Assembly (NCBI RefSeq): GCF_003967015.1
Contig: NZ_AP017560.1
Coordinates: 3,222,048-3,286,047 of the forward strand
Source: Pseudanabaena sp. ABRG5-3
Lineage (GTDB): Bacteria > Cyanobacteriota > Cyanobacteriia > Pseudanabaenales > Pseudanabaenaceae
Length of the DNA: 64,000 nt
Direction of reading: 5' to 3'
In this document: piece by piece, positions 37,390 to 44,874 of the stretch
Layout: every line of letters begins with the position of its first letter
Position numbering within the stretch: position 1 is the first letter of the stretch
Made by a program: the position numbers and the translations under genes
The notes under the pieces: generated by a model
Told to the model about the DNA's origin: nothing
Database searches by the model: none
Seen by the model: only the letters and a program-made list of their open reading frames with translations

Positions 37390-38877
37390 ATGAAAGCCAT
37401 CTCTGTTTTAGGAACTTCATCGAATGCTGGTAAAAGCTGGATGGTGACAGCGTTAGGGGCATGGTTACGACGCAATGGCGTAAAGGTTGCGCCCTTTAAA
37501 GCCCAAAATATGTCGAATAATTCCTATGTAACTTTGGAAGGAGGAGAAATTGGTCGAGCGCAGGCAGTTCAAGCGATCGCCTGTGGGATGCGTCCCATCG
37601 CCGAAATGAATCCGATTCTCTTAAAACCATCGGGGAATGGAACTTCACAATTAGTTTTATTAGGAGAAGCCCGTCAACATATCGCCGCCGTTGATTATTA
37701 TCGACATATCGAAACTCTTTGGGAAACTGTGCGCGACACTCTCGAATTTTGGCGTGATCGCTGTGATGTTTTGTTGCTAGAAGGTGCAGGCAGCCCCGTA
37801 GAGCTAAATCTCATGCAGCGTGATCTCGTAAACTTACGACCAATTGTATATTTGCAAGGAAGATGGCTATTGGTTGGCGATATTGAAAAAGGAGGTGTAT
37901 TCGCGCAGGTTATTGGTACGCATCATTTGATTCCTCAACCTGCGAAGGAATTAGGATTAGGGTTTATTGTCAATAAATTTCGAGGGGATTTGCGCCTTTT
38001 TAGTGACGCAGAGAAACATTTTCGTGAGCATATACCACACTTTCCCTATTTGGGTGTACTTCCCTATGCCACAGACCTCCAGCCTGAGAGTGAAGATAGT
38101 CTCTGTAGTGAAGCCGAATCTAAGGGGAAAGGAGCAAAAATTGCATGGATAAGATTTCCCCATTTATCCAATTCTCAAGATAGTCAACCTTGGCAATTGG
38201 ATGTAGGAATTGAAACGGTTTGGGTCAAAACTGTTTCAGAATTAGAAAATGTGCGGATTATTATTCTCCCCGGGAGCAAAAATACTCTAAACGATTTGCA
38301 ATGGTTGCGAACTACGGGACTAGATAAAGCAATTCTCAATGCTCACCAACAGGGCATACCGATAGTCGGCATTTGTGGTGGCTATCAGATGTTAGGCAAA
38401 TATCTATGCGATCGCGAAGGTATTGCTGGCACATCAGGGGAAGTCGCAGGGCTAGGGCTGTTACCAATTAGTACAGAATTTCTCGCATCAAAGCAGGTGC
38501 GTCAAGTACAAGCGATCTGGAAATCAGCACAATCTATTAACCAATGGATGGCTTATGAAATCCATATGGGCGTAACGAAATTAATTGATGGAATAGAATC
38601 TCATCAGGTACAGCCTTTACTGCAAGTTCTACAAACAGATGGCGATCGCGAATATTACGATGAAGGGATAAAAGGCGATCGCGTTTGGGGCAGTTATTTA
38701 CATGGTCTCTTTGAGTCAGCTCATGCGCGTCAAGCCTTAGCTCAATTAGCTAACATCCCTAAATATCAACCTGCTGCCATCCTTTGGAAAGACTATCAAC
38801 AAAATCTCTATAACAATATGGCAGATTTAATAGAAGCACATCTAGATCTCACCTCGATTTATCGTTATCTAGACTAA
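37390..38877 (+). CDS. cobQ: Cobyric acid synthase
   Basis: 495 residues from ATG 37390, which begins the conserved KAISVLGTSSNAGKSW; the longer frame upstream is not conserved in type. It amidates four carboxyl groups of adenosylcobyrinic diamide with glutamine and ATP. The N-terminal P-loop dethiobiotin-synthetase-like domain (GTSSNAGKS at 7-15, PFKAQNMSNNS) is followed by a class I glutaminase-like domain with Cys in VGICGGYQMLG and His in WGSYLHGLFE. It is divergent from cobD. Confidence 0.96.
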   Translation: MKAISVLGTSSNAGKSWMVTALGAWLRRNGVKVAPFKAQNMSNNSYVTLEGGEIGRAQAVQAIACGMRPIAEMNPILLKPSGNGTSQLVLLGEARQHIAAVDYYRHIETLWETVRDTLEFWRDRCDVLLLEGAGSPVELNLMQRDLVNLRPIVYLQGRWLLVGDIEKGGVFAQVIGTHHLIPQPAKELGLGFIVNKFRGDLRLFSDAEKHFREHIPHFPYLGVLPYATDLQPESEDSLCSEAESKGKGAKIAWIRFPHLSNSQDSQPWQLDVGIETVWVKTVSELENVRIIILPGSKNTLNDLQWLRTTGLDKAILNAHQQGIPIVGICGGYQMLGKYLCDREGIAGTSGEVAGLGLLPISTEFLASKQVRQVQAIWKSAQSINQWMAYEIHMGVTKLIDGIESHQVQPLLQVLQTDGDREYYDEGIKGDRVWGSYLHGLFESAHARQALAQLANIPKYQPAAILWKDYQQNLYNNMADLIEAHLDLTSIYRYLD

Positions 38878-38907
38878 ATAGGAGCGGCACTTTGTGCCGC
38901 TCCTATT
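38877..38907. terminator. Bidirectional hairpin between cobQ and a small gene
   Basis: Perfect 14-base arms AATAGGAGCGGCAC with loop TTT, starting at the cobQ stop codon and ending four bases before the stop of the convergent small gene. Confidence 0.82.
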
Positions 38908-38910
38908 GCA

Positions 38911-39171
38911 CTAAGATTGTGGCTTGCCACCAATATCGCCATCGCCGTCAATATCACGACCAGTAGCCGACTCTAAAGCATCAATGGCTTTGCCAGTAGA
39001 GTCTTTAGCGATCGCACCAACATCGGTATTTAAGACATCGGTGACTTTTTTGACATTTTCTTCACCAACAACTTTCTCAACTTGATCCTTCAGTCCTTCA
39101 GATAGTTCACTAGCCTTTTGCTGTAAACCACTAACGAATCCACCAAGACCTGAATTTTGCTCTGCACTCAT
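38911..39171 (-). CDS. Small protein with Asp-rich C-terminal loop
   Basis: 86 residues from the ATG at 39171 (SAEQNSGLGGFVSGL); the longer frame upstream runs through a repeat element and is rejected. Amphipathic helices (QQKASELSEGLKDQVEKVVG, NVKKVTDVLNTD) are followed by GRDIDGDGDIGGKP, whose D-x-D-G-D-x-x-G spacing resembles an EF-hand calcium loop. No family is recognised. It is downstream of a family A element and monocistronic. Confidence 0.65.
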   Translation of the reverse strand: MSAEQNSGLGGFVSGLQQKASELSEGLKDQVEKVVGEENVKKVTDVLNTDVGAIAKDSTGKAIDALESATGRDIDGDGDIGGKPQS

Positions 39172-39292
39172 TTTGATTGACTCTGTAGAGAGTTCTGATT
39201 GGCTTGCTCTTGAATTATACTCACGTAATTCCCAAAAACATGTTTTTTGCAATACTCTGTAAGAAGACTGTAAGAAGATTATTCTAACCATA

Positions 39293-39397
39293 ACGCGAGT
39301 TCGGGATAATTTAAAACGGGCTTTGAGAGAGGGTTTGCTACGCAAACCCTCTCTCAAAGCCCGTTTTAAAATTTGCCAGCTTAACCCGAACTGACGT
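39293..39397. mobile_element. Miniature element family A, copy 1 (105 bp)
   Basis: Inverted ends ACGCGAGTTCGGGATAA and TTAACCCGAACTGACGT (17 bases, three mismatches) surround a 22-bp perfect hairpin beginning CGGGCTTTGAGAGAGGGTTT. The 8-bp direct repeat TAACCATA flanks it on both sides (39285-39292 and 39398-39405), as expected of a target duplication. Copies of 145 bp lie at 43062 and 48354. There is no coding capacity, so a transposase would have to act in trans. Confidence 0.85.
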
Positions 39398-39461
39398 TAA
39401 CCATAATTTAGCCAGTTACGACACTAAGCAACGTAACGGGCTAAATTATGAGTTCAGCATC

Positions 39462-40307
39462 CTAGAAATCACCATAGTCAACTTGAAGACAAGTTAAACC
39501 CAAATCACGCCAGAGTCTAACGACTTGATCACGATCATCTAGCACAAAAGCCACATTGTACTTATCAAGAATAAATTCATCATAAATTTCCTTCTTCACA
39601 ATGCTATCTTTTCGCAAATCACCAGATTTTCGCATATAGATACAATCAAAAGAGATATTATGTTTCTCTAACCAAGCTAAGGTTTGTGGTTTAAATTTAT
39701 CCTCTCGTCCCGATACAAATAGGATTGCCTTACCTGAAGTTTGCAAAATAGAACGCACTGGCTCATTGACGATATCTTTCTCACAATTAGCGGCATCGTA
39801 GGGACTGCGATCGCCGATCAAAGCCAGTGTTCCATCTAAATCACAGATAATTGCATCAGCAAGAGTAGGATTATAAGGTGGTTTCGGCGCTCTTGGTGGA
39901 GCAATGAATTGGTTGTACATGTCACGGATTACTTTCTCGCCCACGGAGTTCGTTCGCTTCAAGTCCCTCTCGATGCAAGTCTCTAGCGACACATGGCGAA
40001 AGTCTACTATTTCTAGTACCGCTAAACCCTTAATTAGCTCTCGAATTCTAGCTTCATGCTTAGGAGCAAGGTGGGTATTATCAACGATCACATGCTTCCC
40101 ATTTTCTAGAGCAGCTTTAATAATCGAGTCTTGAATATCTAGGACAAACTTCTCATTCCCTTTAGAAAAATAAGAATTATCCAGCATGGCGCGAAGTTCA
40201 TCTTTATTCACTCGTTTAATGCTATTAGGAGACTTCTCAACTTTATTCTTTGCCCATGTAGATTTGCCTGAAGCGGGTAGACCAATTGTGAAATAAACTG
40301 TCAGCAT
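39462..40307 (-). CDS. T4 Pnkp-like polynucleotide 5'-kinase/3'-phosphatase
   Basis: 281 residues, close to the 301 of phage T4 Pnkp. The N-terminal kinase has the P-loop GLPASGKST (9-17), RVNKDELR with Asp36 as likely general base, and a lid Arg in KRTNSVGEKVIRDMY. The C-terminal HAD phosphatase has CDLDGTLA (Asp156, Asp158), FVSGRE, RKDSIVKKEI and DDRDQVV, ending QVDYGDF as T4 Pnkp ends QVASGDF. It heals broken RNA ends (5'-OH to phosphate, 2',3'-cyclic phosphate to OH) for a ligase. The Rnl1-type ligase gene lies 60 bp upstream on the same strand, making an RNA repair unit. Confidence 0.92.
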   Translation of the reverse strand: MLTVYFTIGLPASGKSTWAKNKVEKSPNSIKRVNKDELRAMLDNSYFSKGNEKFVLDIQDSIIKAALENGKHVIVDNTHLAPKHEARIRELIKGLAVLEIVDFRHVSLETCIERDLKRTNSVGEKVIRDMYNQFIAPPRAPKPPYNPTLADAIICDLDGTLALIGDRSPYDAANCEKDIVNEPVRSILQTSGKAILFVSGREDKFKPQTLAWLEKHNISFDCIYMRKSGDLRKDSIVKKEIYDEFILDKYNVAFVLDDRDQVVRLWRDLGLTCLQVDYGDF

Positions 40308-40334
40308 TGTTTTGTAATCTCTAAATTGAACACA

Positions 40335-40372
40335 TTAAAGATAGGTGGCGCGAAGCGTCACCTATCTTTAAT
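40335..40372 (-). repeat. Intercistronic hairpin between ligase and Pnkp genes
   Basis: 16-base arms TTAAAGATAGGTGRCG (one mismatch) around a six-base loop; one arm covers the ligase stop codon. It could act as a partial terminator or RNA processing site inside the unit. Confidence 0.65.
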
Positions 40373-41417
40373 TCTCATCATCCATAAAAGGCTTTTCATG
40401 GGCAGGTTTAATCGTGCGCCAAATGTAGTCACTATAATCTTTACCATCTAGTAGAGAAAATAAAATCGTGTGATTTTGGCAAGTGAGAATATGTTTTGCC
40501 ATTTCTTTGCGATCGCGACGATCTACAACTGCGATAATCCTCTCAAAGTCAGCCTTAGCATTCTCCTCAATTTGCTGATATTGAGCAAGGAGAGAAGCTT
40601 TGGTTTCCTTGACCCAGTTGTAAAATTCATCGGGAACTCGCTCTAAAATATCTTCAAAGGGAGTCTGATCGCGCAGCATTTCCCAAATCACCTTACTAGT
40701 TACTTGAGTCAAGACACGATGTAATTTCACATAATCAGCGAACTTGAACTTCAGTCGCAGTCCACTCCCAAAGCGAATCACAAATCCCTCTTGATTCTGT
40801 TCATTAAGACTAGCGATCGCCTCTAAATCTTTTAAGCCATCATATTTTTTAGCGATGGGAAACCCCAAATGAGAAAATGCTTCGATGGGATGTTCTCGAC
40901 CTGAGGCAGTTTCAATTACGGCTAATAGTACCAAAGCTTCATATGTACCATAATCGACCACAATCCGATTAGCAGGATAGATAATCTCAAACAAATAAGT
41001 TAGCGATTTATCTAATAATGGAATTGCATCGGAATAAAGAGATTGAAATATTTTATTCGCTTTATCTGCTTGATCAGAATTAAAACTACCCCTAGAAGCA
41101 ATGTAGGGCTGATCTTGATACCAATAGAGAATCCCTAAGGAGCCATCTAGCTTTTCATAAACGTCAAAAGGCTCTGCTGGTAGAGATTCCTTATATTCTT
41201 GAAGGTTAAAAAACTTTGGTAAAGGTCGAGCAGCGATCGCACCATCACGATCTAAGATCAAACCTCGACATTGCATTGTTTCGGGAGTCCACAGGCGATC
41301 ATACTGAGCTTTAGCCGTGTAATTATAGATAAAGAGTTCACCACTAGGATGAGGACGCTTGGTGATATATCCTTCTGCAACTAATTGATCGGTTTTTTCC
41401 AAGTCGATAGCACTCAT
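40368..41417 (-). CDS. T4 Rnl1-like RNA ligase
   Basis: 349 residues (T4 Rnl1 has 374). Nucleotidyltransferase motif I is EKLDGSL with the adenylated Lys89; motif Ia is SRGSFNSDQ near 108; motif III is YLFEIIYPANRIVVDY (141-156); motif IV is EGFVIRF (210-216); motif V is LKFKFADYVKLH (222-233). The order and wording follow T4 RNA ligase 1 (for example T4 NFEFVAPTNRIV), which reseals tRNA cleaved in the anticodon loop. A C-terminal all-helical domain (about 240-349) takes the place of the T4 tRNA-specificity domain. It precedes the Pnkp-like gene and is divergent from a response regulator gene. Confidence 0.92.
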   Translation of the reverse strand: MSAIDLEKTDQLVAEGYITKRPHPSGELFIYNYTAKAQYDRLWTPETMQCRGLILDRDGAIAARPLPKFFNLQEYKESLPAEPFDVYEKLDGSLGILYWYQDQPYIASRGSFNSDQADKANKIFQSLYSDAIPLLDKSLTYLFEIIYPANRIVVDYGTYEALVLLAVIETASGREHPIEAFSHLGFPIAKKYDGLKDLEAIASLNEQNQEGFVIRFGSGLRLKFKFADYVKLHRVLTQVTSKVIWEMLRDQTPFEDILERVPDEFYNWVKETKASLLAQYQQIEENAKADFERIIAVVDRRDRKEMAKHILTCQNHTILFSLLDGKDYSDYIWRTIKPAHEKPFMDDEN

Positions 41418-41440
41418 TCTCTTTCCTCTAGATTATAGGA

Positions 41441-41531
41441 GTTTTCAAATGAGTATGTACTCATTTGAAAACCAAAAATCAATCACAGCAAGGTTTTGGA
41501 GTTTTCATCTTGCCGCAGGCAAGATGAAAAC
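41441..41531. repeat. Two perfect hairpins upstream of the RNA ligase gene
   Basis: GTTTTCAAATGAGTA pairs over 15 bases (41441-41472), and GTTTTCATCTTGCC pairs over 14 bases (41501-41531) with loop GCA. They lie in the 283-bp divergent gap between the ligase and the response regulator gene, where promoters of both must also be. Confidence 0.65.
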
Positions 41532-41700
41532 CGCTATACTTCAGTTACTAGCGATCGCTAGTATAGCAATTCGTTTGTTTTACGGACTATAGAAAATTGA
41601 AAGACCGCAATGCGTACCACCTCTCAATTTACTTAACCAAAGTGACGACAGCTATATATAATCTAAGACAAACAAACTAAATTGAGAGAAATTTAGAATT

Positions 41701-42357
41701 ATGACTGTGGCAGAAGCATCGAAACCTCTGAGAGTTCTAATTGTTGAAGATGATCCATTGATCCAACTTGGCTTAGAACAATCCCTCTCTCAAGCACCAA
41801 ATATCACAGTGATCGGCATCGCAGAGGATGGTTATATCGGTGTGAGAATGGCGCAGGAATTAATACCTGACATTATTGTGATGGATATTGGATTGCCAAG
41901 GCTAGATGGAATTTCTGCAACTCAAAAAATTAAGACTAGTCTACCGAATGTGCATATTGTGATGCTCAGCTCACATACCGATGACACAGAAGTAATTGCA
42001 GCCCTCTCCAGTGGTGCTGATGCCTATTGTGTCAAAGGTACAAATACAGAAAGCCTTTTAGCTGCTTTTGCGGCGGCAAAGGATGGTGCAACTTACCTCG
42101 ATCCTCAAATTGCTCGCAAAGTGATGGATCATCTCAAGCCACCCATCCAAGCTGAGAATACTTCCCATTTATCCCAAAGAGAACTAGAAGTACTGAAACT
42201 AATCGTTGAAGGGAAAAGTAACCCTGAGATTGCCAAACAACTTTACCTCAGTCCTAATACGATTAAAACCCATGTACGTGGCATCATGAACAAGCTTTCT
42301 GTAGATGATCGCGTACAGGCAGCCGTTATTGCTTTACGATCAGGACTAGTCAGTTAA
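41701..42357 (+). CDS. NarL/FixJ family response regulator
   Basis: 218 residues. Receiver domain (about 10-125) with EDD near 18-20, the phosphorylation Asp in VMDIGLPRLDG, Ser in MLSSHTDD and Lys in YCVKGT. A LuxR-type helix-turn-helix (about 150-210) has LSQRELEVLKLIVEGKSNPE and LSPNTIKTHVRGIMNKL. It binds DNA after phosphorylation by an unknown histidine kinase; none is adjacent. It is divergent from the RNA repair unit. Confidence 0.92.
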   Translation: MTVAEASKPLRVLIVEDDPLIQLGLEQSLSQAPNITVIGIAEDGYIGVRMAQELIPDIIVMDIGLPRLDGISATQKIKTSLPNVHIVMLSSHTDDTEVIAALSSGADAYCVKGTNTESLLAAFAAAKDGATYLDPQIARKVMDHLKPPIQAENTSHLSQRELEVLKLIVEGKSNPEIAKQLYLSPNTIKTHVRGIMNKLSVDDRVQAAVIALRSGLVS

Positions 42358-42446
42358 AGTAAATTTTTCTTACTATTCATACTTTCTCGCTTTTTTACTG
42401 ACAGTTGCTACCCAGAGATATATAGCTGCCAAGTGTATCACGACGA

Positions 42447-42499
42447 AAACCCCAAAAGAGAGTTGCGGTGCGAAGCACTGCAACTCTCTTTTGGGGTTT
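42447..42499. repeat. 24-bp hairpin between response regulator and next gene
   Basis: Arms start AAACCCCAAAAGAGAGTTGC, pairing over 24 bases with one mismatch, loop CGAAG. It lies 90 bp after the response regulator stop codon and may be its terminator. Confidence 0.65.
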
Positions 42500-42561
42500 G
42501 ATTTTGTCCTAACATGACTGGCGAGAGATATAATAGGCAATAAATTAAGCTGATAAACACT

Positions 42562-43011
42562 GTGGCGCATACCTTTTTAGTTCAACCTGGAAAATGGACT
42601 CTTGAAGGCAACTGGATAGAGAGAGACTCACTGCCTATTGAGATCAAAGGTAGAACTTTAGTAGGTTGGTCGAGGGATAATTTCTGGTTTACGATGGTCA
42701 CGAAGTTGACATTTCCTAATAGCGATCGCGAAGAGATGACCATGGCTTATAAAGGTCGAATTGACTCCGATGAGCGCCGTTTTACCTATGTAGTTGATGA
42801 TAGCTCTCTGGGCAAAGTAGAAGGCGAAGGCATAATTGGGCCAGATTCAATAATTCAACGCTATTGGGTCATGGGCGATAAAAAAATGCGTACGGGCTTT
42901 CAAACACTTTATCGTCGTGATAGTAATGTTTATTCTCTAGCTAGCGGCATTATTGCAGGACAAAATCTTGAAAGCACCATGGAAGCAGTCCTAACCCGTG
43001 TTGAATCCTAA
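42562..43011 (+). CDS. Conserved cyanobacterial-type hypothetical protein
   Basis: 149 residues from GTG 42562. The sequence HTFLVQPGKWTLEGNWIERD, NFWFTMVTKLTF and DSIIQRYWVMGDKKMRTGFQ suggests a small beta-barrel of lipocalin type, but I cannot name a family. No signal peptide or membrane helix is seen. It is monocistronic, with a terminator right after the stop codon. Confidence 0.65.
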   Translation: MAHTFLVQPGKWTLEGNWIERDSLPIEIKGRTLVGWSRDNFWFTMVTKLTFPNSDREEMTMAYKGRIDSDERRFTYVVDDSSLGKVEGEGIIGPDSIIQRYWVMGDKKMRTGFQTLYRRDSNVYSLASGIIAGQNLESTMEAVLTRVES

Positions 43012-43015
43012 ATAA

Positions 43016-43043
43016 GTGAAGCGCCCCCTAGGGGCGCTTTACT
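43016..43043 (+). terminator. Terminator after the 149-residue protein gene
   Basis: AAGCGCCCC and GGGGCGCTT pair around loop CTA, with further pairing outside. It lies a few bases after the stop codon. Confidence 0.8.
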
Positions 43044-43061
43044 CATTTAAACTACTAACTA

Positions 43062-43206
43062 AAGCGAGTTCGTGATAATTTGAAACGGTCTTTGAGAGAG
43101 GGTTTGCTACGCAAACCCTCTCTCAAAGACCAAAAGTAAAAGCCTTGCTACGCAAGGCTTTTACTTTTGGTCTTTTAACATTTGCCAGCTTAACCCGAAC
43201 TGACGT
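43062..43206. mobile_element. Miniature element family A, copy 2 (145 bp)
   Basis: Ends AAGCGAGTTCGTGATAA and TTAACCCGAACTGACGT. It contains the same CTTTGAGAGAGGGTTTGC hairpin as copy 1 plus a second hairpin, AAAAGTAAAAGCCTTGC with its complement. TAACTA lies directly outside both ends (43056-43061 and 43207-43212), a shorter or decayed target duplication. It ends nine bases from the stop codon of the protease gene. Confidence 0.82.
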
Positions 43207-43214
43207 TAACTAGC

Positions 43215-44480
43215 TTAACGAGAGCTTACATTTTTCAGTTCGCTAGAGAGTATGTCGATCGCCTTGGCAAATTGTGGATCAGCAGTCGTTCCGACCAGAT
43301 CACGATTTTTATTGAGTTTTTCGAGATCTTCCTTAGTTAACTCAACTACACGATCAGGCACAATGCCCATGTGGTTGATGTCACGCCCACTAGGGGTGTA
43401 ATACTTGGCGATCGTCACCGCCATACCTGAGCCATCGCTCAAGGAATGTACTGACTGTACTAGCCCCTTGCCAAAGGTTTTCGTACCGACAATGACTGCC
43501 CTCTTGTTATCCTGTAAAGCGCCCGACAAGATTTCACTAGCACTTGCCGAGCCGCCATCAACCAAAACAACTAGTGGCTTGTTGGTCAGAGATTGACGAT
43601 TAGCAGTGAGACGCTCATTTTCACCCTTGCGATCAATTGTCGAAACAATAGTGGCATTATCAAGCCACATTCTGGCAATTTCCGCACTGGAATAGAGCAA
43701 ACCACCAGGATTGGAGCGCAAATCTAGGACAAAGCCCACTGCACCTTTACTGATATGGTCTTGGATTGCCTTACGCATATCACTTGCTGCATTTGCATTA
43801 AACTGGCGCAGGCTGATATAGCCAACTTTACCGATATTGGTATCGCGCAACTCAGCCTTGACTGGGTGAATTTCAATCTTGGCTCGTTCTAGCTCAATAT
43901 CAAATTGGCGATCGCCACGTTTGATCCCCAACTTGACCTTTGTGCCAGCAGGTCCACGAATTAGCGCCACGGCTTGGTTAATGTCCATGCCATCTGTGGA
44001 CTTATTGGCGATCGAAGTAATGATGTCCTTAGTTAAAACTCCAGCACGAGCTGCGGGTGAATCTTCGATGGGTGCAACTACCGTTAATTGCTTAGTTGCA
44101 TCATCCATACCCAGTTGAATGCCGACCCCTGTAAGCTCCCCCGAAGTGTCGATTTGCATACTCTTAAACTGTTCAGGATCCATAAAACGGGTGTATGGAT
44201 CATCAAGCAGTTTGAGCATTTCCCGAACTGAACGATATGCCTCAGCCTTGGATGCGTAGTCACGATTTTCGACATATTGCCGTCTAACTTGCCGCCAGTC
44301 TACTTTATTAAAAGAGCCATCGACATATTCCCGATTAATAAGCTGCCAAGCTTCGTCAACGATTTCTTTGGGACTATCCCGAAATGCGGCGATGCTAGGA
44401 TTTGCTAGCTGAAAACCAACAACCGCGACAGCCGCCGCTAATGCTGCTGTTGTACCAAGTACAAGTCCGCCTTTTGCCAT
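43215..44480 (-). CDS. ctp: Carboxyl-terminal processing protease (S41)
   Basis: 421 residues. N-terminal signal or anchor (LVLGTTAALAAAVAVVGFQL), a helical region with VDEAWQLINREYVDG, a PDZ domain (about 105-190, GVGIQLG...AGVLTKDII) and the S41 catalytic part with Ser in GGSASASEIL and Lys in TFGKGLVQ. Such periplasmic or lumenal proteases include CtpA, which trims the D1 protein of photosystem II; which of CtpA/B/C this is cannot be settled by eye. A family A element sits directly after its stop codon. Confidence 0.93.
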   Translation of the reverse strand: MAKGGLVLGTTAALAAAVAVVGFQLANPSIAAFRDSPKEIVDEAWQLINREYVDGSFNKVDWRQVRRQYVENRDYASKAEAYRSVREMLKLLDDPYTRFMDPEQFKSMQIDTSGELTGVGIQLGMDDATKQLTVVAPIEDSPAARAGVLTKDIITSIANKSTDGMDINQAVALIRGPAGTKVKLGIKRGDRQFDIELERAKIEIHPVKAELRDTNIGKVGYISLRQFNANAASDMRKAIQDHISKGAVGFVLDLRSNPGGLLYSSAEIARMWLDNATIVSTIDRKGENERLTANRQSLTNKPLVVLVDGGSASASEILSGALQDNKRAVIVGTKTFGKGLVQSVHSLSDGSGMAVTIAKYYTPSGRDINHMGIVPDRVVELTKEDLEKLNKNRDLVGTTADPQFAKAIDILSSELKNVSSR

Positions 44481-44675
44481 GTCAACTTCCTGAAAAGTTA
44501 TGTGAGTGAGGAATGCGAGATTTTAAAATTACACCAACTCTAGCACAGGAGTTTTTCAGCGTGTGATGAAATTCACAAAAGGAATAAGAATTACTACGTT
44601 TTGGTCTTTAGAGATTTTGTCTTCTGGGGTATTTAAGCAGTAATTACCAGTTTTTGTCGCTTCTAAGTTGTGAAT

Positions 44676-44689
44676 GTAACTTCTAATAC
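44676..44689 (+). promoter_or_regulatory. NtcA binding site upstream of amt copy 1
   Basis: GTAACTTCTAATAC fits the NtcA consensus GTA-N8-TAC exactly. It is 186 bp before the chosen start codon. A weak -10-like TGAAAT lies 22-23 bp downstream, the spacing used at NtcA-activated promoters. Confidence 0.7.
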
Positions 44690-44874
44690 AAATCGATGCC
44701 TTATAAGTTGATGAAATCATTCTTGAATAAATTCTCTATGGTAACTATAACAAATGAGTAATGAGCACCATTAGTTTTTAGCTTTCAGTCATGGAATGCT
44801 CTTGGAAACGGTGCTTACCCAACTCATGTCGCCTTATTGTGATGACAAGAAAACTTTGTGAAAGGATTGAGTCT

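Noticed and set aside
42373-42570. Minus-strand 65-codon frame after the response regulator
   Set aside because: It crosses a 24-bp hairpin and the start of the next gene; the translation looks random.
44791-44874. Earlier start for the first amt gene
   Set aside because: The extra 28 residues are polar and precede a normal signal peptide that begins at GTG 44875.
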